This document shows, piece after piece, positions 56,748 to 64,000 of a stretch of 64,000 nt of DNA. The stretch covers positions 1 to 64,000 of the forward strand of contig NZ_FOIE01000002.1 in the NCBI RefSeq assembly GCF_900111455.1, read 5' to 3'. Position 1 is the first letter of the stretch. Every line of letters starts with the position of its first letter. The translations under genes and the position numbers were made by a program. Origin of the DNA: Geodermatophilus poikilotrophus. GTDB lineage: Bacteria; Actinomycetota; Actinomycetes; Mycobacteriales; Geodermatophilaceae. The notes beneath the pieces were generated by a model. The model was not told the origin of the DNA and did no database searches. It saw only the letters and a list, made by a program, of their open reading frames with translations.

Positions 56748-57839
56748 GTGACCGTCATCTCCGTCCCGCAGGCCTTCAACGAGGACGACCTGTACGTGGA
56801 CCTGGCGTCGATCTTCGACGTCCCGCTGTACCTCAAGTGCGAGGGCTTCAACTTCGCCGGCTCGATCAAGCTCAAGGCCGCCACCGAGATGGTCGAGGCC
56901 GCGGAGCGGGACGGCGTCCTGACCGAGGACTCGATCATCATCGAGTCCTCGTCGGGGAACCTGGGCGTCGCGCTGAGCATGATCGCGGCCAGCAAGGGCT
57001 ACCGGTTCCTGTGCGTGACCGATCCGCGCTGCAACCTGCAGACCCGGCGGCTGATGGAGGCCCTGGGCAGCCAGGTCCACATCGTCACCGAGCCCGACCC
57101 GGTGGGCGGCCTCCTCGGGGCCCGGAAGGCCTACGTCCGCGGGATGTGCGCCTCCGACAGCCGCTACGTGTGGCTGAACCAGTACCGCAACCCGAACAAC
57201 TGGGGAGCGCACTACCGCCGGACTGCGCCGGCGATCGCCCGCGCCTTCCCGGACCTGGACGTGCTGTTCCTGGGCGCGGGCACCACCGGGACCCTGATGG
57301 GCTGCGCCCGCTGGTTCAAGCAGTGGGACCGCCCGGTGCGGATCGTCGCCGTCGACAGCATCGGTTCGGTGACCTTCGGCGGGCCACCCAGCCAGCGGGT
57401 CATCCCCGGGCTGGGCAGCGGCGAGCGACCGGAGATGCTCGACGAGTCCTACGTCGACGACGTGGTCATGGTCGAGGAGGCGGACACGATCCGCACCTGC
57501 CACCGGCTGGCCCACCGCGGCTTCCTGTTCGGCGGCTCCACCGGCACGGTGGTCAGCGGAGCGACGAGCTGGCTGGCCCGCCACGGGAGCGCCGGCGTCA
57601 CGGCCGTGGCCCTCGCCCCCGACCTCGGCGAGCGCTACCTGGACACCGTCTACCAGACCAACTGGCTCGAGGACCTCTTCGGCAAGGACGTGCTGGGCCC
57701 GGTCCAGGCCGCCCACCCGTTCCCGGAGAGCCTGTCGCGGCCGGCCGAGGCGGGCGCCGACCAGGGTGGCGCCACCCTGGTCTCCTCCCCGCCGGACGCC
57801 GACGTCGTCCCGCTGCCCCTGCCGCGGTCGGGGAGCTGA
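56748..57839 (+). CDS. SbnA-like PLP-dependent enzyme (2,3-diaminopropionate pathway type)
   Basis: 363-residue cysteine-synthase-fold enzyme. The PLP Lys is about residue 41 in GSIKLKAA; the substrate loop is ESSSGNLGVALSM; the phosphate loop is GAGTTGTLMGCARW. Long stretches resemble SbnA rather than CysK (DPRCNLQTRRLMEALGSQV, WLNQYRNPNNWGAHY, GGSTGTVVSG, YLDTVYQTNWLEDLF). SbnA condenses O-phosphoserine with glutamate on the way to L-2,3-diaminopropionate; the oxidative partner SbnB is not in the window. GTG start with GAGGAG upstream; the next gene follows after 1 nt. Confidence 0.85.
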   Translation: MTVISVPQAFNEDDLYVDLASIFDVPLYLKCEGFNFAGSIKLKAATEMVEAAERDGVLTEDSIIIESSSGNLGVALSMIAASKGYRFLCVTDPRCNLQTRRLMEALGSQVHIVTEPDPVGGLLGARKAYVRGMCASDSRYVWLNQYRNPNNWGAHYRRTAPAIARAFPDLDVLFLGAGTTGTLMGCARWFKQWDRPVRIVAVDSIGSVTFGGPPSQRVIPGLGSGERPEMLDESYVDDVVMVEEADTIRTCHRLAHRGFLFGGSTGTVVSGATSWLARHGSAGVTAVALAPDLGERYLDTVYQTNWLEDLFGKDVLGPVQAAHPFPESLSRPAEAGADQGGATLVSSPPDADVVPLPLPRSGS

Positions 57840-57840
57840 C

Positions 57841-60800
57841 GTGCTGGGACACCCCGTGGACGTCATCTCCGCCGGCGCGGTCGCCCCCGCGCCGGCCGTG
57901 GACCCGGTGCTCGACGGCTACGCCGCGGTGCTCGCCGAGGTGCTGGGCGTGGCCTCCGTCGACCCCGACGCGCACGTCTTCGACGACCTGGGCGCGGACT
58001 CCATGGTCATGGCCCGCTTCTGCGCCCGCGTGCGCAAGCAGGCCGGCCTGCCGGCGGTCTCGATCAAGGACGTCTACGCGCACCCGACGGTGCGCGGCCT
58101 GGCCACGGCGCTCGCGCCCGCCCCGGCACCGGCCCCGGCGGCCGACCCGGTGACGTCGGGCCTGGCGGCGGTGCTCGCCGAGGTGCTGGGCGTGGCCTCC
58201 GTCGACCCCGACGCGCACGTCTTCGACGACCTGGGCGCGGACTCCATGGTCATGGCCCGCTTCTGCGCCCGCGTGCGCAAGCAGGCCGGCCTGCCGGCGG
58301 TATCGATCAAGGACGTCTACGCGCACCCGACGGTGCGCGGCCTGGCCACGGCGCTCGCGCCGGCGCCGGCCGCGAACCCGGTCCAGGACGGGCTGGCCGC
58401 CGTCCTGGCCGAGGTGCTGGGCGTGGCCTCCGTCGACCCCGACGCGCACGTCTTCGACGACCTGGGCGCGGACTCCATGGTCATGGCCCGCTTCTGCGCC
58501 CGCGTGCGCAAGCAGGCCGGCCTGCCGGCGGTCTCGATCAAGGACGTCTACGCGCACCCGACGGTGCGCGGCCTGGCCACGGCGCTCGCGCCGGCGCCGG
58601 CTGAGGTCGAGGCCCCGGTCCCGGCCGACGTGGCGCCTGTCGCGGCGAGCTCCCCGGTGGCTCGGGCGAGCCATGCCGAGTACGTGGCCACCGGCACGAT
58701 GCAGGTGGCCCTGTTCCTCGCCTACGCCATGGTCATGGGCACGGTGCTCCAGCGCGGCTTCGAGTACATCTGGGCCGGTGGCGGCCTCCTCGAGGACTAC
58801 CGCCGAGCGGCCCTCGTGGGCGGGGCCGCCTTCATCCTGACGTGCACGCTCCCGATCCTGGCGAAGTGGCTGCTCATCGGCCGCTGGCGACCCCAGCAGA
58901 TCCGCATCTGGAGCGCGGGCTACCTCCGCTTCTGGTTCGTCAAGACGCTGGTCTCCGCCAACCCGCTGGTCCTGTTCGCCGGCTCGCCGATCTACAGCTT
59001 CTACCTGCGGGCCCTGGGCGCGAAGGTCGGGCGCGGCGTGGTCGTCTTCAGCCGGCACGTGCCCGTCTGCACCGACCTGCTGACCATCGGCGACGGCACG
59101 GTCATCGAGAAGGACGGCTTCCTCTGCACCCACCGGGCCGTCGACGGCGTCATCCAGACCGGCCGGGTGACGCTCGGCAGGGACGTGTTCATCGGCGAGA
59201 AGTCCGTGCTCGACATCGAGACGTCGATGGGCGACGGCGCCCAGCTGGGCCACGCCTCCTCCCTGCAGGCCGGACAGGCCGTGCCGGCCGGCGAGCACTG
59301 GCACGGATCGCCGGGAGAGCCGACCACGGCCGACTACCGGGGCGTCGCTCCCGCCGACTGCGGCCCGTGGCGCAGGGCCCGGTACGCCGGTCTGCAGCTG
59401 CTGTACCTGTTCGGCCTGTACCTGCCGTTCTCCTTCGGCGTCCTGGCCTACCTGGTGTCGGAGATCCCGTGGATGGGCCGGCTGCTCGAGGGCGGCCCCC
59501 TGGCCTTCACCAGCGCGTCGTTCTACGGCACCGCGCTGCTGACGTCCCTCGTCCTCTACTTCGGGGGCATCCTGCTCAGCCTGCTCGTCGTGATGGTCGT
59601 CCCGCGCCTGCTCGACCTCGTCATCGAGCCGGACCGGGTCTACCGGCTGTACGGGATCCACTACGTGTTCCACCGGGCGATCTCGCGGCTGACCAACCGG
59701 AAGTTCTTCCACGAGGTGTTCGGCGACAGCTCTTACATCGTCGGCTACCTGTCAGCCCTCGGTTACCGGCTCCAGCCGGTCGTGCAGACCGGGTCGAACT
59801 TCGGCACCGAGGTGAAGCACGACAGCCCCTACCTGACCTCCATCGGTCGGGGGACGGTGGTCGCCAGCGGGATCTCGATCGTGAACGCCAACTACTCCAG
59901 CACGTCGTTCAGCGTGTCCCGGACGCGCATCGGCGGGAACAACTTCCTCGGCAACGACATCGTCTACCCGCCGCAGGGCAGGACCGGCGACAACTGCCTG
60001 CTGGCCACGAAGGTCCTGGTCCCGATCGACGGGCCGGTCCGGGAGGGCGTCGGTCTGCTGGGCTCCCCGGCCTTCCAGATTCCCCGCAGCGTCGCCCGGG
60101 ACGACAAGTTCATCCGGATGGCGCACGACGAGCAGTTCCCGCAGCGGCTCGCCGCGAAGAACCGGCACAACCTCGCCAGCATCGGGCTGTTCCTGCTGTC
60201 GCGGTGGGTCTTCAGCTTCGCCCTCATCCTCATCGCCTTCGCGATGGTCGACCTGTACCACTCGCTCGGCGCCGGGGCGATCGCGCTGGCCAACGTCGCA
60301 CTGGTCCTGTTCACCGTCTGCTACTTCGCGTTCGTCGAGCGGGCGTCCACCGGGTTCAAGGGCGTGCGGCCGAAGTACTGCTCCATCTACGACGTCGACT
60401 TCTGGCGGACGGAGCGCTTCTTCAAGCTCTGCGCGCGGGCGAACGTGCACCGGCTGATGAACGGCACCCCGTTCAAGTCCGTGCTGTGGCGGATGGTCGG
60501 CGTCCGGGTCGGGAAGCGGCTGTACGACGAGGGCGCCGGGATGTCGGAGAAGAACATCGTGACCATCGGTGACGACGTCATCCTCAACGCGGGTGCGTAC
60601 ATCCAGTGCCACTCGCAGGAGGACTACGCCTTCAAGTCCGACGCCACCACGATCGGCTCGGGCTCCACGATCGGCGTGGCCACCATGGTCCATTACGGCG
60701 TGACCGTGGGGGACGGCGCCGTCATCGGGCCGGAGTCCTTCCTCATGAAGGGCGAGGAGGTGCCGGCCGGCGCCCGCTGGGGCGGCAACCCCGCTGCCGA

Positions 60801-61011
60801 GCTCGACGCGACCCCCTTCCCCGCCTTCACCGCACCGGCTCCGCGTGCGGAGCTCGGCACCCACGACGACGCCCGCCCCGGGCAGGACACCCAGACCGTG
60901 GAGGAGTTCATGCAGCTGTTCGGCCAGGACAGGGAGGTCTCGGCCATCCCGGTCCCGCGCAGGAGCGGCCGGCACCGCGCCAGCCAGCGTCACCTGGCGG
61001 GGTCCCGGTGA
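57841..61011 (+). CDS. Triple-carrier Pls-type membrane synthetase
   Basis: 1056 residues. Three carrier domains with phosphopantetheine Ser54, Ser135 and Ser212 (each DDLGADSMVMARF). Then six membrane helices in pairs (about 286-347, 517-594, 781-833) alternating with three left-handed beta-helix domains (about 394-494, 658-754, 901-990; hexapeptides such as TIGDGTVIEKDG, RIGGNNFLGND, TIGSGSTIGVATMV). This is the C-terminal layout of epsilon-poly-L-lysine synthetase Pls, whose C1-C3 domains form isopeptide bonds at the membrane. The Pls adenylation domain is absent and lies on the next gene (GTGA overlap). GTG start with GGGGAG upstream. Expected role: iterative amino-acid polymerisation or membrane-coupled transfer. 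Confidence 0.88.
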   Translation: MLGHPVDVISAGAVAPAPAVDPVLDGYAAVLAEVLGVASVDPDAHVFDDLGADSMVMARFCARVRKQAGLPAVSIKDVYAHPTVRGLATALAPAPAPAPAADPVTSGLAAVLAEVLGVASVDPDAHVFDDLGADSMVMARFCARVRKQAGLPAVSIKDVYAHPTVRGLATALAPAPAANPVQDGLAAVLAEVLGVASVDPDAHVFDDLGADSMVMARFCARVRKQAGLPAVSIKDVYAHPTVRGLATALAPAPAEVEAPVPADVAPVAASSPVARASHAEYVATGTMQVALFLAYAMVMGTVLQRGFEYIWAGGGLLEDYRRAALVGGAAFILTCTLPILAKWLLIGRWRPQQIRIWSAGYLRFWFVKTLVSANPLVLFAGSPIYSFYLRALGAKVGRGVVVFSRHVPVCTDLLTIGDGTVIEKDGFLCTHRAVDGVIQTGRVTLGRDVFIGEKSVLDIETSMGDGAQLGHASSLQAGQAVPAGEHWHGSPGEPTTADYRGVAPADCGPWRRARYAGLQLLYLFGLYLPFSFGVLAYLVSEIPWMGRLLEGGPLAFTSASFYGTALLTSLVLYFGGILLSLLVVMVVPRLLDLVIEPDRVYRLYGIHYVFHRAISRLTNRKFFHEVFGDSSYIVGYLSALGYRLQPVVQTGSNFGTEVKHDSPYLTSIGRGTVVASGISIVNANYSSTSFSVSRTRIGGNNFLGNDIVYPPQGRTGDNCLLATKVLVPIDGPVREGVGLLGSPAFQIPRSVARDDKFIRMAHDEQFPQRLAAKNRHNLASIGLFLLSRWVFSFALILIAFAMVDLYHSLGAGAIALANVALVLFTVCYFAFVERASTGFKGVRPKYCSIYDVDFWRTERFFKLCARANVHRLMNGTPFKSVLWRMVGVRVGKRLYDEGAGMSEKNIVTIGDDVILNAGAYIQCHSQEDYAFKSDATTIGSGSTIGVATMVHYGVTVGDGAVIGPESFLMKGEEVPAGARWGGNPAAELDATPFPAFTAPAPRAELGTHDDARPGQDTQTVEEFMQLFGQDREVSAIPVPRRSGRHRASQRHLAGSR
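57937..58592 (+). repeat. Three near-identical 182-bp carrier-domain repeats
   Basis: Units 57937-58118, 58180-58361 and 58411-58592. They differ at one base that I can see (unit 2 has GGTATCG where units 1 and 3 have GGTCTCG, silent for Val). The linkers between them are 61 and 49 nt and differ. Near-identity at silent sites implies recent duplication or ongoing gene conversion. Confidence 0.95.
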
Positions 61012-63533
61012 CCGCCGTCGGGACGGCCACGGACGTCGGCCGCGCGTTCTGGGCCGAGGTGCTCTCCGCCGGCGGGTCGACGACCATCCCCCGGTGGTCG
61101 ACCGCGCCCGCACCCGGCACGGCCGAGCTCGAGGTCACGATCCCCGACTCCACCCGGGTCGCGCTGCGCCGGCTGGCCGACCGGCTGGCGGTGCCGCTGG
61201 GATCCGTGCTGCTCGCGGCGCACGCCAGGGTGCTCTCCGCACTCAGCGGCGAGCACGAGGTGGCGACCGGGTACGTCGCCGGGGACGGCGACCGGCCCCT
61301 GCCGTGCCGGCTCTCGACGGACGCCGACTCGTGGCGGGCGCTGGTGCGGCGCGCCGCGGCGGTCGAGGCCGGACTGCTCGCGCACCGGCACGCCCCCGTC
61401 GACGAGCTCCGCCGTGAGCTGGGCACCGACGGACCGTCGTTCGAGACGGTGTTCGACCCGACCGGCGCGGGCACCGGACTGCCCCGCGACATCGTCCTGG
61501 AGGTCGCTCCGGCGCACCACGGCGACCGGCTGGCCCTGCGACTGCGGTACCGGACCGACGTGCTGGACACCGGGGCTGCGTCGCGGATCGCCGGCTACCA
61601 CCGCACGGCGCTGGAGCAGCTCGCGGACGACCCGGGTGCCCAGCCGCGTCGGACCGGCCTGCTCTCGGCCGAGGAGCTGCGCTTCCAGCTCGAGGACCTC
61701 GGCGGCCCGTGCCGCGAGCTGCCCGACCGCCCCGTGCACGAGCTGTTCGAGGAGCGAGTGGCGCAGCAGCCCGACGCCGTGGCCGTGGTCTGCGGCGACC
61801 GGCAGTGGACCTACCGGGAGCTCAACGCTCGCGCCAACCGGCTCGGCCGGGCGCTGCTGACCCGCGGCGTGCGGCGCGAGGACGTCGTCGCGGTGGTCAT
61901 GGAGCGCGACCTCGAGTGGGTCGCCGCGGTGCTCGCCGTCTACAAGTCCGGCGGGGTGTACCTGGCGCTCGAGCCGCACTTCCCGGCGGGCCGGATCGGG
62001 ACGGCGCTCACCCGCGCGGAGTGCCGGCTGGTGCTCACCGAGGAGGGCAGCAGCACCACGCTGGACCAGGCGCTCGAGACGCTGCCCGGCGTCGAGCGGC
62101 TCCCCGTCGACGCGGCCTGGGCGGAGGAGCACGCCGACGGTGACCTCGGCGTCCCGGTCGAGCTCGACCAGCTGGCCTACCTGCTGTTCACCTCGGGCTC
62201 CACCGGTGAGCCCAAGGGCGTGCTGTGCGAACACGCCGGCCTGCTCAACCACCTGTTCGCCAAGATCGAGGACCTCGACCTCGTCGAGGGGGAGGTCGTG
62301 CCACAGACCGGGCCGCAGTGCTTCGACATCTCGATCTGGCAGATGGTCGCGGGACTGGTGCTCGGCGGACGGACGCTGGTCGTCCCGCAGGAGGTCGTGC
62401 TGGACGTCGAGCGGTTGGTCGACACGCTCGTCGACGGCCGGGCCGCGGTGCTGCAGGTGGTGCCGTCCTACCTGGACGTCGTGCTCACCTACCTGGAGCA
62501 CCACCCCCGCGCGCTGCCCGACCTGCACACGGTCTGCCCCACGGGCGACTTCCTCAAGAAGGAGCTCGTGCAGCGCTGGTTCGCCGCCCACCCCGGGATC
62601 CCGGTCGTCAACACCTACGGCCTGACCGAGACCTCCGACGACGCCGTCCACGAGGTCATGACGGAGGTGCCCGACCGGGACCGCGTGCCCCTCGGCCGCC
62701 CGATCCAGAACGTGCACGTCGACGTGGTCGACGAGCAGGGGACGCCCGTCCCCCTGGGCGCTCCGGGACTCATCGTCTTCTCCGGGGTGTGCGTCGGCCG
62801 GGGCTACATCAACGACCCGGAGCGCACGGCCCGCGCCTTCTCCACCGACCCCAACCGGCCGGGGCAACGGCTGATGATGAGCGGCGACTACGGCCGCTGG
62901 CTGCCCGACGGGAAGCTGGACTACCTCGGCCGCCGCGACAACCAGGTCAAGATCCGCGGGTTCCGGATCGAGATCGGGGAGATCGAGAACGCTCTCCTGC
63001 GGGTGCCCGGCGTGCGGGACGGTGCCGCGATCGTCGCCGAGGGCGCCGACCGGACCAAGCACCTGGTGGCCTTCTACTCCGGGCCGGCGCCGATCGACGT
63101 CGGCGAGTTGACCGAACGGCTGGCCGGCTCCGTGCCCGACTACATGGTCCCGTCGGCCTTCCACTGGCGCGACCCCCTGCCGCTGACCCCCAACGGCAAG
63201 ATCGACCGGACCACGCTGACCGCCCTCGCCGGGGAGCTGCTCACCGGCAGCCAGGACCGCGACGCGCCCGTCACGCCGACCGAGCGCCGGCTGGCCGACG
63301 TCTGGTCGACGGTGCTCGGCGTCCCGGCCGACCAGATCGGCCGGCGGGACTCCTTCGGCGCCCTCGGCGGGACCTCCCTGTCGGCGGTGAAGCTCCTGGT
63401 CGCCCTGGGTCGCGCGGTCTCGCTGAAGGAGCTCCAGGCCGCCCCCGACCTCGCCGCCCTCGCCACGCTGCTCGACGAGCGCGCCGGCACGACCCCCATC
63501 CCCTCGCCCCGAACCCCCGAGAGGACCTCCTGA
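61008..63533 (+). CDS. Stand-alone NRPS adenylation protein (partial C - A - T)
   Basis: 841 residues. About 1-225 is the C-terminal half of a condensation-like domain without HHxxxDG. The adenylation domain spans about 235-745: A3 LLFTSGSTGEPKG (392-404), A5 NTYGLTETSDD, A7 GDYGRWLPDGKLDYLGR, A8 NQVKIRGFRIEIGEIE, A10 PNGKID with the catalytic Lys (about 731). A carrier domain follows with Ser790 in ALGGTSLSAVKLL. By hand alignment to GrsA the pocket residues are D-I-W-Q-C-T-T-D-D; the two acidic residues would suit a basic substrate. It should load its own carrier and/or the three carriers of the preceding protein. GTGA and TGATG overlaps tie it to both neighbours. Confidence 0.92.
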   Translation: MTAVGTATDVGRAFWAEVLSAGGSTTIPRWSTAPAPGTAELEVTIPDSTRVALRRLADRLAVPLGSVLLAAHARVLSALSGEHEVATGYVAGDGDRPLPCRLSTDADSWRALVRRAAAVEAGLLAHRHAPVDELRRELGTDGPSFETVFDPTGAGTGLPRDIVLEVAPAHHGDRLALRLRYRTDVLDTGAASRIAGYHRTALEQLADDPGAQPRRTGLLSAEELRFQLEDLGGPCRELPDRPVHELFEERVAQQPDAVAVVCGDRQWTYRELNARANRLGRALLTRGVRREDVVAVVMERDLEWVAAVLAVYKSGGVYLALEPHFPAGRIGTALTRAECRLVLTEEGSSTTLDQALETLPGVERLPVDAAWAEEHADGDLGVPVELDQLAYLLFTSGSTGEPKGVLCEHAGLLNHLFAKIEDLDLVEGEVVPQTGPQCFDISIWQMVAGLVLGGRTLVVPQEVVLDVERLVDTLVDGRAAVLQVVPSYLDVVLTYLEHHPRALPDLHTVCPTGDFLKKELVQRWFAAHPGIPVVNTYGLTETSDDAVHEVMTEVPDRDRVPLGRPIQNVHVDVVDEQGTPVPLGAPGLIVFSGVCVGRGYINDPERTARAFSTDPNRPGQRLMMSGDYGRWLPDGKLDYLGRRDNQVKIRGFRIEIGEIENALLRVPGVRDGAAIVAEGADRTKHLVAFYSGPAPIDVGELTERLAGSVPDYMVPSAFHWRDPLPLTPNGKIDRTTLTALAGELLTGSQDRDAPVTPTERRLADVWSTVLGVPADQIGRRDSFGALGGTSLSAVKLLVALGRAVSLKELQAAPDLAALATLLDERAGTTPIPSPRTPERTS

Positions 63534-64000
63534 TGTCGTCGTCCCCCCCGGCGTCCCTGCTCGACGTGGAGCTGCGCCCGGGCAGCCCCCCGGTGCTGCG
63601 CGTCGGCGCCGGCGACCCCGCGGCCTGGGCCGGCGAGCACCGCGACGCGCTGCGCGCCGCCGTCCTGGAGCACGGGTCGCTGCTGGTCCGCGGCCTGGGC
63701 CTGGCCGACGCGGACACGGTCGCCGCCGTGGCGGGACGGCTGACCGACCGGCTGGTCGCCGAGCGGGAGGCCTTCGCGCCCCGGCAGCCGCAGCCCGGCG
63801 GCCTGTTCTCGGCCACGCCCTGGCCGGCCAACCAGCCGATGTGCATGCACCACGAGCTCAGCTACACCCTCGAGGTGCCCGGCCTGATGCTCTTCGCCTG
63901 CCTCACCGCCCCCACCGCGGGCGGGGCGACGGCGGTCGCCGACGCGCCGACCGTCCTCGACGCCCTCCCCGCGGAGCTGGTGGCGAGGTTCGAGCGGGAG
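63533..64000 (+). CDS. SyrP-like TauD-family Fe(II)/2-oxoglutarate oxygenase (cut by window edge)
   Basis: First 156 residues only. The fold start (LLDVELRPGSPPVLRV..AAVLEHGSLLVRGLGL) and the iron-binding motif MHHELSYTLEVPG (His106, Glu108) followed by LMLFACLTAPTAGGATAVAD match SyrP-type members, which hydroxylate carrier-bound amino acids at the beta carbon. The second His and the Arg for 2-oxoglutarate lie beyond the edge. ATG at 63533 overlaps the NRPS stop by one base. It probably tailors the amino acid on a carrier in this cluster. Confidence 0.83.
   Translation, partial: MSSSPPASLLDVELRPGSPPVLRVGAGDPAAWAGEHRDALRAAVLEHGSLLVRGLGLADADTVAAVAGRLTDRLVAEREAFAPRQPQPGGLFSATPWPANQPMCMHHELSYTLEVPGLMLFACLTAPTAGGATAVADAPTVLDALPAELVARFERE

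Noticed and set aside
60606-61007. N-terminal extension of the adenylation protein frame
   Set aside because: It lies over the end of the Pls-like gene in another frame and is Arg/Gly-rich nonsense; the GTGA overlap at 61008-61011 marks the start.

Overview
The window is high-GC actinobacterial DNA. Marks include frequent GTG starts, ATGA/GTGA gene overlaps, an actinobacterial 16S leader, mycothiol-type and GAF/ANTAR proteins, and SigE/ECF sigma factors. The 5' end of the 16S rRNA gene at the left edge reads like Geodermatophilaceae (Blastococcus, Geodermatophilus, Modestobacter); this is recognition from memory, not a database result.

Region by region. 1-731: 5' end of an rrn operon (minus strand) with two promoters. 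732-10140: one long minus-strand operon argC-J-B-D-F-R-H, then a 3-methyladenine DNA glycosylase and tyrS, with ArgR-type operators over the argC promoter. 10198-13945: a two-gene module of a P-loop ATPase and a membrane-spanning patatin phospholipase, possibly a defence or stress module. 14420-24671: housekeeping genes infC-rpmI-rplT-rRNA methyltransferase and pheS-pheT. Between the methyltransferase and pheS, on the opposite strand, lies an EAL-DICT-LOV-GGDEF protein that looks like a blue-light-sensing cyclic-di-GMP enzyme. 25588-27824: a GAF-ANTAR and PP2C signalling pair. 27908-30509 and 36288-41880: assimilatory nitrate/nitrite genes (nnaR, narK, a nitrate reductase fused to a small protein, nirB, nirD). 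30659-36252: a SigE-family sigma factor with membrane partner and lipoprotein, methyltransferases, an XRE-cupin regulator and a cyclase-family hydrolase. 41996-44718: a partly decayed accessory patch (GNAT, truncated TetR, TIGR03086 protein, hydrolase and aminoglycoside phosphotransferase remnants, DUF4287). 44862-55461: YCII plus ECF42-type sigma factor, ArfB, YidD, homocysteine methyltransferase, an SDR, a DUF3516 helicase and two TauE/SafE exporters.

The most striking part is the right end, 56748 to the edge. It is a tightly coupled biosynthetic operon: an SbnA-like PLP enzyme; a 1056-residue protein with three nearly identical carrier domains followed by six membrane helices alternating with three left-handed beta-helix domains (the C-terminal layout of epsilon-poly-lysine synthetase, Pls); a separate partial C-A-T adenylation protein; and a SyrP-like Fe(II)/2-oxoglutarate oxygenase cut by the edge. 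I read it as a split Pls-type poly- or oligo-amino-acid synthetase in which the adenylation domain sits on its own polypeptide and feeds a triple-carrier membrane polymerase, possibly using 2,3-diaminopropionate or a related amino acid. The product is inferred, not shown.
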